Assembly: GCF_014884385.1 (NCBI RefSeq)
Contig: NZ_WKFH01000003.1
Location: 1,440,001 to 1,504,000 of the forward strand
DNA from: Phycobacter azelaicus
Lineage (GTDB): Bacteria > Pseudomonadota > Alphaproteobacteria > Rhodobacterales > Rhodobacteraceae
Direction: 5' to 3'
Length of the DNA: 64,000 bases
Positions 29,027 through 38,510 of the stretch are shown here, in pieces (within the stretch, counting starts at the first letter, position 1; each line of letters begins with the position of its first letter). Made by a program: the position numbers and the translations under genes. The notes under the pieces were generated by a model. It saw only the letters and a program-made list of their open reading frames with translations. It had not been told where the DNA came from and ran no database searches.

Positions 29027-29491
29027 ATGCGTACCTTTGATTTTGCACCGTTGCACCGTGCAACCGTGGGCTTTGACCAGATTGCCGACCTGATGGACCG
29101 GGTCATGAGCAGTGACGTCAGCCAGCCCAGCTACCCCCCTTACAACATCGAAAAGACCGACGCTGACAGCTATCGCATCTCGATTGCCGTTGCCGGGTTT
29201 TCCGAGGCCGACCTCAGTGTTGAGGTCAAGGAAGGCGCGCTCGTTGTATCCGCCCGCAAGGCTGATACGGATGAGGAACGCACCTTCCTGCACCGTGGCA
29301 TCGCGACCCGTGCCTTTGAGCGCCGCTTCACCCTGGCCGACCATGTGCGCGTCAAAGGCGCCAGCCATGCGGATGGCATGCTGCATATCGACCTGCAGCG
29401 CGAAGTGCCCGAAGCGCTGAAGCCGCGCCGGATCGAGATCGCCTCTGCCACGCCCCAGCGCGCTGCACTCGACGCGCAGCAGGTGAACTGA
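29027..29491 (+). CDS. Small heat-shock protein Hsp20 (IbpA-like)
   Basis: 154 residues. The alpha-crystallin domain spans about 40-130 (YNIEKTDADSYRISIAVAGF, LVVSARKA, then FERRFTLADHVRVKGASHADGMLHIDL) with the N-terminal FDFAPL motif of the IbpA type. It is an ATP-independent holdase that keeps unfolded proteins soluble in the cytoplasm. Preceded by a candidate sigma-32 promoter and followed by a terminator hairpin, so it appears monocistronic and heat-inducible. Confidence 0.93.
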   Translation: MRTFDFAPLHRATVGFDQIADLMDRVMSSDVSQPSYPPYNIEKTDADSYRISIAVAGFSEADLSVEVKEGALVVSARKADTDEERTFLHRGIATRAFERRFTLADHVRVKGASHADGMLHIDLQREVPEALKPRRIEIASATPQRAALDAQQVN

Positions 29492-29560
29492 TCCCCCCCA
29501 CGGGTTCAACCTGTTCTGACACTCCCCGAGGCCGCACCCCACCACCGGCGGCCTGACCTA

Positions 29561-29596
29561 CCCCCGTGTCCATCACCCGGATGCGGGGGCTTTTCG
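29561..29596 (+). terminator. Terminator after hsp20
   Basis: CCCCCG at 29561-29566 pairs with CGGGGG at 29584-29589 around a loop, followed by CTTTTCGG. It is 70 bases downstream of the hsp20 stop. Confidence 0.6.
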
Positions 29597-29684
29597 GTTT
29601 TTGCCGGATACATCCCAGCTACATGGGCTGACCGTATGGTAGGCCGACTTCTTTTCTGGTAAGAGTATCTGGAGAGGACCGACC

Positions 29685-30284
29685 ATGCCCGAGACCAAAG
29701 GCCCCGAAGACTTTATCGCTGCCGCCACAGGGCTGTTTGCAGCGAAGGGCTACTACGGTGCTTCTATCGCGATGATCGCTGCGGAGCTGGACCTGACGAA
29801 ACAGGCACTATTGCATCATTTTGGCAGCAAGGACGCACTCTATGAACGGGTGCTTACGGGCGTGGCGGATCGCATGATGCTGCTTCTGATGGAGGTGCAG
29901 GAAGACGCGGAGACGCCCGAAAAGCGCCTTGAGGCCTTTTTTATCAGCTACTTGGAGCAGGCGCTGGCAGGGGCTTCGGACAGCCGTTTGATGTTGCGGG
30001 AACTTCTGGATGATCGCCAGCAGGATCGCGCGGCCGAGCGGTGGTTCTTGCGCCCGGTCCTGCAAGAACTGGTCGCCATGGTTCAGGATGCCCCGGCCTG
30101 GCACGCTGCACCGCCCGAACAGGCTCTGGCGGCTGTTTGCGACCTCTTGGGGGCAATCAGCTATTTCGCCATGGCGCAGCCGGTTTTGCCGCGCCTGCCG
30201 GGGCAGGCTGGGGCGGTCGATGCCTTTCGCGTGCAGATCATGAAAAGGGTCCGCGACCTGTGTAGCCACGGACCCCAATCCTGA
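29685..30284 (+). CDS. TetR-family transcriptional regulator
   Basis: 199 residues. N-terminal TetR HTH (GYYGASIAMIAAELDLTKQ then HHFGSKDALYERVL) followed by an all-helical ligand domain. RBS GGAGAGG precedes the ATG. It is convergent with gabD and stands alone upstream, so its target is not apparent from position; autoregulation is likely. The two genes' ends are separated by 15 bases. Confidence 0.9.
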   Translation: MPETKGPEDFIAAATGLFAAKGYYGASIAMIAAELDLTKQALLHHFGSKDALYERVLTGVADRMMLLLMEVQEDAETPEKRLEAFFISYLEQALAGASDSRLMLRELLDDRQQDRAAERWFLRPVLQELVAMVQDAPAWHAAPPEQALAAVCDLLGAISYFAMAQPVLPRLPGQAGAVDAFRVQIMKRVRDLCSHGPQS

Positions 30285-30285
30285 T

Positions 30286-30306
30286 GGTCTGATACCGGAT
30301 CAGACC
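30286..30306. terminator. Perfect hairpin between convergent TetR and gabD genes
   Basis: GGTCTGAT pairs perfectly with ATCAGACC across ACCGG. It overlaps the gabD stop codon and begins two bases after the TetR stop. There is no T-run on either side; a shared bidirectional stop or RNA-stabilising role is possible. Confidence 0.35.
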
Positions 30307-31775
30307 GACATGCAGATGTATTTCATCTCAAGATAATCCTCGATGCCGTGGTGGCTGCCTTCGCGGCCCAGCCCCGACTGCTTCACGCCACCAAAGGGGG
30401 CAACCTCGGTCGAGATGATGCCAGTGTTGACGCCGACAATGCCGTATTCCAGCGCCTCGGCCACCTTGTAGACGCGGCTCAGATCCTTGGCGTAGAAGTA
30501 TGAGGCAAGGCCAAAGATCGTGTCATTGGCCATGGCGATGACTTCTTCCTCATCCTCGAACTTGAAGAGCGGAGCCAGCGGGCCAAAGGTTTCCTCGGTC
30601 GAGAACTGCATGTCGGTGGTCGCGCCAGTCACGATGGTCGGCTGGAAGAAGAAGCCGCCCAATTCCGATGGGTTGCCCCCAAGAACCACCTGAGCGCCCT
30701 TGGCTTTTGCATCGGCCAGATGGCTTTGGACCTTTTCAACCGCCTTGGCATTGATCAGCGGGCCGAACTGCACGCCCTCGTCAAGACCGTCACCGACCTT
30801 CATCTTGGCAACGGCCTCTGTCAGCTTGGCTGCGAATTCATCATAGACACCAGCCTGCACGTAGATCCGGTTGGCGCAGACACAGGTCTGGCCGTTGTTG
30901 CGGAACTTGCACATGATCGCGCCTTCGACGGCTGCGTCCAGATCGGCGTCGTCAAAGACGATGAAAGGCGCGTTGCCGCCCAGTTCCATTGAGCATTTCA
31001 TCACCTGATCGGCAGCCTGGCGCAGCAGGATTCGGCCCACAGGGGTCGAACCTGTAAAGGTCAGCTTGCGCACGGCAGGGTTCTCGCAGAACTCAAGGCC
31101 TGTGTCCGGGGCATCCGAAGTGGTGACCACGTTGAACACGCCCGCCGGGATGCCTGCGCGCTCCGCCAGCACCGCCAGCGCTGTGGCTGACAGAGGCGTT
31201 TCATCCGCCGGGCGCGCCACAAAGGCACAGCCTGCAGCCAGCGCCGGGCCAGCCTTGCGGGTGATCATCGCATTGGGGAAGTTCCACGGCGTGATCGAAG
31301 CGGCAACACCGATGGGCTGTTTCAACACGGTGATGCGCTTGTCGCGCTGATGGCCGGGTATGGTCTCGCCATAGATGCGCTTGGCCTCTTCACCGAAAAA
31401 TTCAATGAAGGAAGCGCCATAGGCGATCTCGCCCTTGGCTTCGGCCAGGGGCTTGCCCATTTCCGCAGTCAGGATGGTGGCGAGATCATCCTGGTTCTCC
31501 ATCATCAGGTCGAACCATTTGCGCAGCACCTGTGCACGTTCCTTGCCGGTCCACTTTGCCCAGTCTTTTTGCGCGGCCTCTGCCTGTGCAATCGCACCTG
31601 CCACCTGCGAACGGCTGAGATCGGCCACCTGTGCCACCACGTCGCCGCGCGCCGGGTTCAGAACATCAAAGGTGCCCTTGTCTCCGTTCACGAATTGGCC
31701 GCCCACATAGGCGCGGGGTTCAAGCAGGGTCGGGTCCTTCAGAAGGGACTTCAGCTCAGTGTTTTTTGTCAGCAT
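30300..31775 (-). CDS. gabD: NAD(P)-dependent succinate-semialdehyde dehydrogenase
   Basis: 491 residues, aldehyde dehydrogenase family. Catalytic Glu in MELGGNAPFIV, catalytic Cys in NNGQTCVCANRIYVQ, cofactor loop FTGSTPVGR, and the ITPWNFPNAMITRK motif; together with the C-terminal GLGREGSHHGIEDYLEMKY this is the GabD pattern. It oxidises succinate semialdehyde to succinate at the end of the GABA shunt. The ATG at 31775 follows GGGGAGA; ten extra codons upstream are unlikely. No gabT is nearby in the window. Confidence 0.92.
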   Translation of the reverse strand: MLTKNTELKSLLKDPTLLEPRAYVGGQFVNGDKGTFDVLNPARGDVVAQVADLSRSQVAGAIAQAEAAQKDWAKWTGKERAQVLRKWFDLMMENQDDLATILTAEMGKPLAEAKGEIAYGASFIEFFGEEAKRIYGETIPGHQRDKRITVLKQPIGVAASITPWNFPNAMITRKAGPALAAGCAFVARPADETPLSATALAVLAERAGIPAGVFNVVTTSDAPDTGLEFCENPAVRKLTFTGSTPVGRILLRQAADQVMKCSMELGGNAPFIVFDDADLDAAVEGAIMCKFRNNGQTCVCANRIYVQAGVYDEFAAKLTEAVAKMKVGDGLDEGVQFGPLINAKAVEKVQSHLADAKAKGAQVVLGGNPSELGGFFFQPTIVTGATTDMQFSTEETFGPLAPLFKFEDEEEVIAMANDTIFGLASYFYAKDLSRVYKVAEALEYGIVGVNTGIISTEVAPFGGVKQSGLGREGSHHGIEDYLEMKYICMSV

Positions 31776-31966
31776 TGGTGTCTCCCCAGCTAGATTTGCA
31801 GGCATGCAAACCAGTTGACCCTTGATATGTCCAGAACATTTGATGAGTCCAGAATATGATCAAAAAATTATCGATCCTTGGACTGGTGTTCGATACAGGA
31901 TAGCGATTTGACAAGCCTCAGGGCCGGATGCAGTTTTGTTGCAAAAGAAGTATCGGGGAGACTGTC

Positions 31967-32752
31967 ATGGATCTGGACGACGCCTATGCCAACGGCGCCT
32001 ATATCAAAGGGGCGGAGGATTATCCGCCACGTTGGCTCGCCTCTGCCGAGGACTTCCGCAACAGTCTGCACGAGCGCGCGCAGCTGGATATCCCTTATGG
32101 TCCGGCCGCGCGGCAAAAGTTCGATCTGTTCCTGCCCGAAGGGACGCCCAAGGGGTTGTTCATCTTCGTACACGGTGGATACTGGCTGAAGTTCGACAAA
32201 AGCAGCTGGTCGCATCTGGCGGTTGGCCCGTTGGCGCATGGCTGGGCGGTGGCAATGCCCTCCTATGATCTGTGCCCCGATGTTTCGATCGCCGATATCA
32301 CCCGGCAGGTGGCCTCGGCTGTTGTTCATATCGCCGAAGAGGTGGACGGCCCCATCGTTCTGGCCGGTCACTCTGCCGGGGGGCATCTGGTTGCCCGTAT
32401 GCTGGACCGGGCGCTTGTGCCTGATGATATTGGCGCGCGCCTGAAAACCGTGATCCCGATCTCTCCACTGTCTGATCTGGTGCCGCTGCTCCGCACCTCG
32501 ATGAACAAGGAGTTCAAGATGGATGCCGAGGCTGCACGTGCCGAAAGCCCGGTTGAGATGCAGGACCGCTATGACGTGCCGGTCACCGTCTGGGTCGGCG
32601 CCGAGGAACGCCCGGCCTTCCTGGATCAGGCGGTCTGGCTCTCGGACGCTTGGGGCGCGGATCATGTCATCGCCTTTGGCAAGCATCATTTCAACGTGAT
32701 CGACCCGCTGGCGGATCCCGAAAGCGATTTGGTGGCGCTGATCGTGAATTAG
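31967..32752 (+). CDS. Alpha/beta hydrolase (arylformamidase/BD-FAE-like)
   Basis: 261 residues. Oxyanion motif HGGYW (FIFVHGGYWLKFDKSSW), nucleophile elbow GHSAGGHL and a C-terminal His (FGKHHFNVIDPL) complete the hydrolase triad pattern of kynurenine-formamidase-like esterases. The ATG at 31967 (MDLDDAYANGAYIKGAEDYP) follows GGGAGA. It lies 196 bases upstream of the creatinase gene on the same strand. A role with that enzyme is possible but unproven; the true substrate is unknown. Confidence 0.82.
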   Translation: MDLDDAYANGAYIKGAEDYPPRWLASAEDFRNSLHERAQLDIPYGPAARQKFDLFLPEGTPKGLFIFVHGGYWLKFDKSSWSHLAVGPLAHGWAVAMPSYDLCPDVSIADITRQVASAVVHIAEEVDGPIVLAGHSAGGHLVARMLDRALVPDDIGARLKTVIPISPLSDLVPLLRTSMNKEFKMDAEAARAESPVEMQDRYDVPVTVWVGAEERPAFLDQAVWLSDAWGADHVIAFGKHHFNVIDPLADPESDLVALIVN

Positions 32753-32948
32753 GCAATTTGCCAAGCCTGCGCGGTCTCCTGAAAAAGCTGCGCAGAAAAC
32801 ACTTGCCAGAGCCTCGGTTCCGCAGCATGTCTTGGCTCAGGGCCGGGCGATGGCGTCGCCGCGTGGAGCCGATTCCACGGGCCTTGAACATACCAAAAAT
32901 CTGTCCTGTACGCCGGGACCTTTCTTATCTGTAAAGGAAGGATCCAGC

Positions 32949-34157
32949 ATGACTGCACGTCCTGACATGTACCGTTTTCACAATGGCGAAAAGGCGCCGT
33001 TGCAATTCCCCGTGGCCGAGTATGAGGCACGCATCGCGGGCCTGCGCAAGATCATGGAGGCGTTTGGCGTTTCCGCCGCCGTCTTCACCTCGATGCATAA
33101 TATCTCTTATTATTCGGGCTTTACCTACTGCGCTTTTGGCCGTCCCTATGGCCTTGTTGTGACCGCCGACAGTGCCGTCACCATCAGCGCCGGTATCGAT
33201 GCGGGCCAGCCCTGGCGGCGAAGCTTCTGCGACAACATCACCTATACCGACTGGCAGCGCGACAACTTCTGGCGGGCGATCCTGTCGGTCGCGGGCTCCG
33301 GCGCACGGGTCGGTTACGAGAGCGACCACCTGACCCTGCTGCAAAAGGGCAAACTCGAATCCTTCCTGCAACCGGCTGAGATGATTGACCTTTACGAGCC
33401 GACCATGCGCCAGCGCATGCATAAATCGCCTGCCGAGATCGAGTTGATCCGTGCTGGTGCCGCGGTGGCCGATGTGGGCGGCTATGCCATCCGCGATGCG
33501 ATCCGCGAGGGGGTGCGTGAGATCGATGTGGCGATGGCGGGGCGGGATGCGATGGAGCTGGAGATCGCCAAACGCTTCCCGGATGCCGAATACCGCGACA
33601 CCTGGGTCTGGTTCCAGTCGGGCATCAACACCGATGGCGCCCACAACCCGGTGACTGCACGCAAGCTACAGCGCGGTGATATCCTGTCGCTCAACACCTT
33701 CCCGATGATCTCGGGCTATTACACCGCGCTGGAGCGGACCCTGTTCGTCGGAGAGGTCGATCCCGACAGCCTGAAGGTCTGGCAGGCCAATGTCGCCGCC
33801 CATGAATACGGCATCTCGCTCTTGAAACCCGGGTCAAGCTGCGCCGAAATCACCCATAAGATCAACGCCTTCTTTGAAGAGCGCGACCTTCTGCAATATC
33901 GCACCTTCGGCTATGGGCACTCGTTTGGCGTCTTGTCCCACTACTACGGGCGCGAGGCTGGGCTGGAGCTGCGCGAGGACATCGACACGGTGCTGGAGCC
34001 GGGCATGGTCATTTCGATGGAGCCGATGCTGACCATCGCCGAAGGCAACCCCGGAGCGGGTGGCTACCGCGAACATGACATCCTGGTGATCACCGAAGAC
34101 GGCAACGAGAACATCACCGGCTACCCCTACGGCCCGGAGTTCAATATCGTCGAGTGA
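32949..34157 (+). CDS. Creatinase (creatine amidinohydrolase), M24 family
   Basis: 402 residues. N-terminal creatinase domain (FTSMHNISYYSGFTYCAFGR, IDAGQPWRRSF, TDWQRDNF) and the pita-bread C-terminal domain with GINTDGAHNPVT, holding the catalytic His region, and YGHSFGVLSHYYGREAGL. These stretches match known Pseudomonas-type creatinase closely from memory, and not the metal-ligand set of methionine or proline aminopeptidases. It hydrolyses creatine to sarcosine and urea. The ATG (MTARPDMYRF) follows AAAGGAAGG. No sarcosine oxidase or urease genes are in this window. Confidence 0.88.
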   Translation: MTARPDMYRFHNGEKAPLQFPVAEYEARIAGLRKIMEAFGVSAAVFTSMHNISYYSGFTYCAFGRPYGLVVTADSAVTISAGIDAGQPWRRSFCDNITYTDWQRDNFWRAILSVAGSGARVGYESDHLTLLQKGKLESFLQPAEMIDLYEPTMRQRMHKSPAEIELIRAGAAVADVGGYAIRDAIREGVREIDVAMAGRDAMELEIAKRFPDAEYRDTWVWFQSGINTDGAHNPVTARKLQRGDILSLNTFPMISGYYTALERTLFVGEVDPDSLKVWQANVAAHEYGISLLKPGSSCAEITHKINAFFEERDLLQYRTFGYGHSFGVLSHYYGREAGLELREDIDTVLEPGMVISMEPMLTIAEGNPGAGGYREHDILVITEDGNENITGYPYGPEFNIVE

Positions 34158-34317
34158 GGCGCGTCCCGGAAACGCTCTGGGAGAGCGTTTCAGCGCCGAA
34201 CGGGCGGAGCCCCGGCTGAGGAGACATCCGGGGGGTGACATCCGTACACCCCCCGTACACCGGCTGTGCAGCAATAACAGAACCTCTTCGTCCCGAATGC
34301 ATTACACGTAGCTATGG

Positions 34318-35814
34318 CTACAGGTTTGCTATCGAATTCGGAGCCCATGTTTGCGCCCAAGGCGCAGCCTCTTCAAGCTCGTATGCCAGCGAGAGCAGCA
34401 GATCCTCGCGACCTGCCGATGCGACAAAGTGGCTGCCGATGGGCAATCCGGCTGTGCTCAATCCTGCAGGAATCGACATTCCGGGAAGGCCGAGCGCATT
34501 CTGGATTGGCGTATACGAAACCGCCTCGGACAAGCGCGAAAACATCTCTTCGAATGGCACAGTAGGATCGTAGTGCACGCCCAGTTTCGGGGGCGGAGCC
34601 TTGGTGACCGGAGACAGAAAAACATCAATCTCGGTCAACCACTGTGCATAAGCCACCCCGAGCTCCTGCATATAGCGGTTGGCATCGGCCACATCCTCTG
34701 GCGTATATTTGCGCGCGTAGTCTGCCCATTGGCTCACAAAGACTTCAAGCAGTCCTGTTTCGGCAGGAGGACGACCGGATTTTGCCATAGCCGCATCGGC
34801 GAGACCCACCATTCGGAACCCGAAGATCTGATTGAAGCGGGTCTCGAACTCTGGGCCAACCGGGCTCTGGGTTTCCACGACCGTATGACCCAGTTGTTCG
34901 CAAACCTCAGCCATCGCTTCAACCGCAGCCTGAACTTCCGGGTCGGGCATGTCACCGAAGTAGTTCTTCAAATCGATCCCGATCGTGAGACGCTCTTTCG
35001 ATGGCCCGCTTACAAAAGGAAGGGGACGGAAGGGAGCGGTTGGCGAGCGGTCCTGTCCCAACGCAAAGAGCATTGCTCCGTCTCGGACTGATCGGCTGAC
35101 ACAGTTGTCCGCCGCGTAGGTGGTCTGATCGCTCGACCCCCACAACATCCGTCTGCGGCTCGGCTTCAGCCCGAAGATGCCGCAATGCGCTGCCGGGATC
35201 CGGATTGACCCGCCGCCATCGCTGGCATGAGCAACTGGCACAAGGCCGGCAGCAACGGCGGCAGCCGATCCGCCGCTAGAACCACCCGAGGAATACGCCG
35301 TGTCCCAAGGGTTGCTGCACGGGCCTAGCAATTGACCCTCGCTCGTGGAAAGCGCCCCAACTTCGGGCATGTTGGTCTTGCCAATCAGATTGAAACCTGC
35401 AGCGTCCTGCACAAGCGCCAGCGGCGCTGAGTGTTGCGCATATGAATCCTCGTATACTTTCGAGCCGTGCGTCGTGTATTGCCCGGCAACATCAAGGTTG
35501 TCCTTCACCGCAAATGGAACTCCGGCGAAAGGACCCTGCGGACGCATAACGGCCGCTTTTGCCAGCGCCTGCTCATACATGGGGGTGGTGATCGCGTTCA
35601 GCTCTCCATTGAGCGCGAGTGCATTCTCAACCGCCGTTTCAGCCAGCTCCAGCGGCGTGACCTCGCCAGCTTTCACCAGTTCGGCAAGGCCAAGGCCATC
35701 GGTCTTGATGAAAAGCTCCTTGATGTCTGCGGTTTGCGCCGACGCCATTCGGCCAACGCTGGAAATTGCAATTGAGGCTGCAGTAGAGCCTAGAAATTCT
35801 CGTCTTGAAAGCAT
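34318..35814 (-). CDS. Tat-exported amidase (amidase signature family)
   Basis: 498 residues. The N terminus [19 protein letters not shown] has a twin-arginine motif and an Ala-rich exit (MASAQ), predicting export of a folded protein to the periplasm. The amidase signature follows: Lys in PFAVKDNLD, the Ser pair in [18 protein letters not shown], and [19 protein letters not shown]. Normal length. It would hydrolyse an amide or nitrile-derived amide. Two starts are possible; only the ATG at 35814 makes a clean Tat peptide. Neighbouring creatinase and hydrolase genes suggest nitrogen-compound use. Confidence 0.88.
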   Translation of the reverse strand: MLSRREFLGSTAASIAISSVGRMASAQTADIKELFIKTDGLGLAELVKAGEVTPLELAETAVENALALNGELNAITTPMYEQALAKAAVMRPQGPFAGVPFAVKDNLDVAGQYTTHGSKVYEDSYAQHSAPLALVQDAAGFNLIGKTNMPEVGALSTSEGQLLGPCSNPWDTAYSSGGSSGGSAAAVAAGLVPVAHASDGGGSIRIPAAHCGIFGLKPSRRRMLWGSSDQTTYAADNCVSRSVRDGAMLFALGQDRSPTAPFRPLPFVSGPSKERLTIGIDLKNYFGDMPDPEVQAAVEAMAEVCEQLGHTVVETQSPVGPEFETRFNQIFGFRMVGLADAAMAKSGRPPAETGLLEVFVSQWADYARKYTPEDVADANRYMQELGVAYAQWLTEIDVFLSPVTKAPPPKLGVHYDPTVPFEEMFSRLSEAVSYTPIQNALGLPGMSIPAGLSTAGLPIGSHFVASAGREDLLLSLAYELEEAAPWAQTWAPNSIANL

Positions 35815-36238
35815 TTTTGTCTCCGTGATGCATGCGAGTGACAGAATCACGAACGCCGCAGTGTTGCCTAAGAGCAGGGTCCTTCGGTGGATATGTAGCC
35901 GCGTTGAAACCCGGTTGCCTTGACCGAGATCAGTCTCATCATGGCAGATTGGTTTGCTTTGAAAATAAAAACGACAGACCGGTCCGGCCAGCGTTATGCG
36001 CTTTGCAGGGGCGGGTGTCTGTGTGGTCCTTTAGCTGCTTTCAGGGCCGACGACATCAAAGCCAAAGAGCGCGCAAGACCCGGTTTTGACTCCCCGCGGA
36101 CTGCTTTTAGGAACCTTGCCTCTGTTCTTTGTATCCATTGCACGCCCCCCTGTGATCAGGCATAGCGGGGGCGGCTCTGCTGCGCTATGCAGGGGAGGGT
36201 GGGGCTTTGGACCTTTGCCTCCCCCGCCATGACCTCAT
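35815..36238. other. Gene-free stretch between amidase and pssA
   Basis: 424 bases. A short open frame at 35920-36165 has four Cys but no recognisable family or strong RBS and is not called. The end (36160-36235) has GC-rich hairpin-forming sequence with GGCATAGCGGGG and its partial complement. Divergent promoters for the amidase and pssA genes are expected here; none is clearly seen. Confidence 0.4.
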
Positions 36239-37012
36239 ATGACCTCTGACAAGACTGACCTCCGCCCCATGGACGATCTGCCCAAGAAGACGAAGAACGA
36301 ATACGCCCTGATCCAGCTGCTGCCGAACATCATGACGGTGGGGGCGATCTGTGCGGGGCTTTCGGCGATCCGGTTCGGGGTGCAGGGCAATTACGTGCTG
36401 GCGGTGCAGCTGATCCTTCTGGCGGCGCTGCTCGATGGGCTTGACGGGCGGTTGGCGCGGGCGCTGGGTAGCGATAGCAAGATGGGGTCCGAGCTGGACT
36501 CGCTGGCCGATTTCCTCAACTTCGGCGTTGCCGCGCCGCTGGTGATCTATTTCTGGGCCTTGCAGGATATGCGCAGTGCCGGGTGGATCTCGGTCCTGGT
36601 GTTCTCGGTTTGCTGCGTGGTGCGGCTGGCGCGGTTCAACGTGGCCGCGAAATCCGAAGAACCGGTGATCGGGGAGCGCCTTGGCTATTTCACCGGCATC
36701 CCCTCGCCCGCCGGGGCGATGCTGGCGATGCTGCCGATGTTCTTGTCGTTTTCCTTTGCCGAGGGGCTGGTCATCCCGGGTCTGTTGATCTGTTTCCACA
36801 TGGTGGTGATCGGCTTTTTGATGATCAGCCGCATTCCCACATGGTCGCCGAAAGCGATGAAAATCAGCCGCGAGAATGTAAAGTACTTCCTTGTAGGTTG
36901 TGCCTTTGCGGGGGCGGCGGTTCTGACCTATGCTTGGACGACTCTGGTTGTTCTGTGCCTTGCTTATGTGGTTCTGGTGATCTGGGGGTTGATCCGTAAG
37001 GTGCCGGATTGA
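36239..37012 (+). CDS. pssA: CDP-diacylglycerol-serine O-phosphatidyltransferase
   Basis: 257 residues. The CDP-alcohol phosphotransferase signature DGLDGRLARALGSDSKMGSELDSLAD lies at about residues 68-93 (Asp residues bind two metals), with ~7 TM segments. It makes phosphatidylserine from CDP-diacylglycerol and serine at the inner membrane, the precursor of phosphatidylethanolamine. It is followed 29 bases later by pmtA, so one operon covers PS synthesis and PE methylation. Confidence 0.93.
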   Translation: MTSDKTDLRPMDDLPKKTKNEYALIQLLPNIMTVGAICAGLSAIRFGVQGNYVLAVQLILLAALLDGLDGRLARALGSDSKMGSELDSLADFLNFGVAAPLVIYFWALQDMRSAGWISVLVFSVCCVVRLARFNVAAKSEEPVIGERLGYFTGIPSPAGAMLAMLPMFLSFSFAEGLVIPGLLICFHMVVIGFLMISRIPTWSPKAMKISRENVKYFLVGCAFAGAAVLTYAWTTLVVLCLAYVVLVIWGLIRKVPD

Positions 37013-37041
37013 TCTCGTAACACAAACGGGGAGGCAGGCGA

Positions 37042-37662
37042 TTGGAACTGAAAGCGGTTCAATCAACCTATGCGCGCTGGGCGCCGATTTACGACAAGAC
37101 ATTCGGAGCGGTGACTGGCGCCGGGCGACGGCGCGTGGTGGGCTATATCAATAAGCGTGGCGGCTCGGTACTGGAGGTGGGCGTGGGTACGGGGCTGTCG
37201 CTGCCGCACTACGGCTCAGATGTGCGCGTCACGGGCATCGATTTCAGCCAAGATATGCTGGCCAAGGCCAAGAAACGCGTGGCCGAGATGAACCTGCAGA
37301 ACGTTGAGGCCCTGCGCCAGATGGATGCCCGCAGCCTCGATTTTCCGGATGCCTCTTTTGACACGGTCGCGGCCATGCATGTGCTGTCGGTGGTGCCCGA
37401 GCCGCAAAAGGTGATGGCCGAAATCGCCCGCGTGCTGAAACCGGGGGGTGAGGTGGTAATCAGCAACCACTTCAAAAGCACCGATGGCGTGCTGGCGACG
37501 ATGGAAAGGATCTCGGCACCCTTCGCCAATGTGCTGGGCTGGCACTCCGATTTCGAGATCGAAACGATCCTGAGCGAGGGCAGCCTTGCCCTGACAGAGC
37601 AGGAAAGCCTGCCGCCGCTTGGAATGATGACGTTCCTTGTGCTGAGTGTTGATTGTCACTGA
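37042..37662 (+). CDS. pmtA: Phosphatidylethanolamine N-methyltransferase, 3' end altered by IS21 insertion
   Basis: 206 residues from a TTG start preceded by GGGGAGG. Class I SAM-dependent methyltransferase of the Rhodobacter PmtA type: TYARWAPIYDKTFG, SAM loop LEVGVGTGLSLPHYG, TGIDFSQDML, and LPPLGMMTFLVL at the end. It methylates PE toward phosphatidylcholine. An IS21-type element begins at 37647, within the last codons. Reading across the insertion site restores an ending of R-K-A-P-H-I and stop at 40166-40168, whereas the present gene ends S-V-D-C-H from IS sequence. Five substitute residues replace the last six, so the enzyme is probably still active. Confidence 0.9.
   Translation: MELKAVQSTYARWAPIYDKTFGAVTGAGRRRVVGYINKRGGSVLEVGVGTGLSLPHYGSDVRVTGIDFSQDMLAKAKKRVAEMNLQNVEALRQMDARSLDFPDASFDTVAAMHVLSVVPEPQKVMAEIARVLKPGGEVVISNHFKSTDGVLATMERISAPFANVLGWHSDFEIETILSEGSLALTEQESLPPLGMMTFLVLSVDCH
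37640..37646 (+). repeat. Target-site duplication of the IS21 element, left copy
   Basis: TGCTGAG here is repeated at 40143-40149, directly flanking the element ends. Seven bases is within the IS21-family range (4-8). Confidence 0.9.
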
Positions 37663-37718
37663 GAACTGACCCGGTATTTTCACCGAGATTTGACCCACCC
37701 TCAGTTATGCGTCGTGGT

Positions 37719-38510
37719 TTATGACGCGGTCAATGTTTTGGCCTCCTTTCGTGTTTTTTTTGCAGCCTCAGCGCTGGCCTTGAAGCGGTAGCTGTCGTTT
37801 CCGGTTTCGAGGATGTGGCAGCGGTGAGTCAGCCTATCGAGGAGCGCGGTTGTCATCTTTGCATCCCCGAAGACCTGCGCCCATTCTGAGAAGCTGAGGT
37901 TTGTGGTGATGATGACGCTGGTGCGCTCGTAGAGCTTGCTGAGCAGATGGAAGAGCAGCGCCCCGCCAGATGAACTGAACGGCAGGTAGCCGAGTTCGTC
38001 CAAGATGACCAAGTCGACCTTCGTCAGCATCTCAGCCAGTTTCCCTGCCTTACCAAGCGCCTTCTCCTGCTCCAGCGCGTTGACCAATTCCACGGTCGAG
38101 AAGAAGCGCACCTTACGCCGGTGATGTTCGATGGCTTGGACGCCGATTGCTGTGGCTGTGTGGCTCTTGCCCGTTCCGGGACCGCCGATCAAAACGACAT
38201 TCTCGGCCGCTTCGATAAACTCGCATCGGTGTAGCTGCCGCACTGTCGCTTCGTTGATCTCACTCGATGCAAAGTCGAAGCCCGTCAGATCCTTGTATGC
38301 GGGGAAGCGGGCGACCTTCGTGTGGTAGGCGATGGACCGTACCTCGCGTTCGGCGATCTCGGCCTTGAGCAGCTGTGACAGCATTGGTGTGGCAGCTTCG
38401 AACGCTGGCGCGCCCTGGGCGACCAAGTCTTCAATCGCATTTGCCATGCCATAGAGCTTAAGACTGCGCAGCATGATGACGATAGAGGCTCCTGCTGGGT
38501 CATGACGCAT
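37719..38510 (-). CDS. istB: IS21-family helper ATPase IstB
   Basis: 263 residues, AAA+ DnaC-like ATPase. Walker [16 protein letters not shown], Walker [16 protein letters not shown], sensor-type [13 protein letters not shown]. It assembles on target DNA and stimulates the IstA transposase. The start ATG at 38510 overlaps the istA 3' end (istA stops at 38500) and is preceded by GAGGAG, so it is translationally coupled. Confidence 0.95.
   Translation of the reverse strand: MRHDPAGASIVIMLRSLKLYGMANAIEDLVAQGAPAFEAATPMLSQLLKAEIAEREVRSIAYHTKVARFPAYKDLTGFDFASSEINEATVRQLHRCEFIEAAENVVLIGGPGTGKSHTATAIGVQAIEHHRRKVRFFSTVELVNALEQEKALGKAGKLAEMLTKVDLVILDELGYLPFSSSGGALLFHLLSKLYERTSVIITTNLSFSEWAQVFGDAKMTTALLDRLTHRCHILETGNDSYRFKASAEAAKKTRKEAKTLTAS

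Noticed and set aside
35920..36165. Short frame with four Cys between amidase and pssA
   Set aside because: No RBS, no family resemblance, and composition like non-coding DNA.
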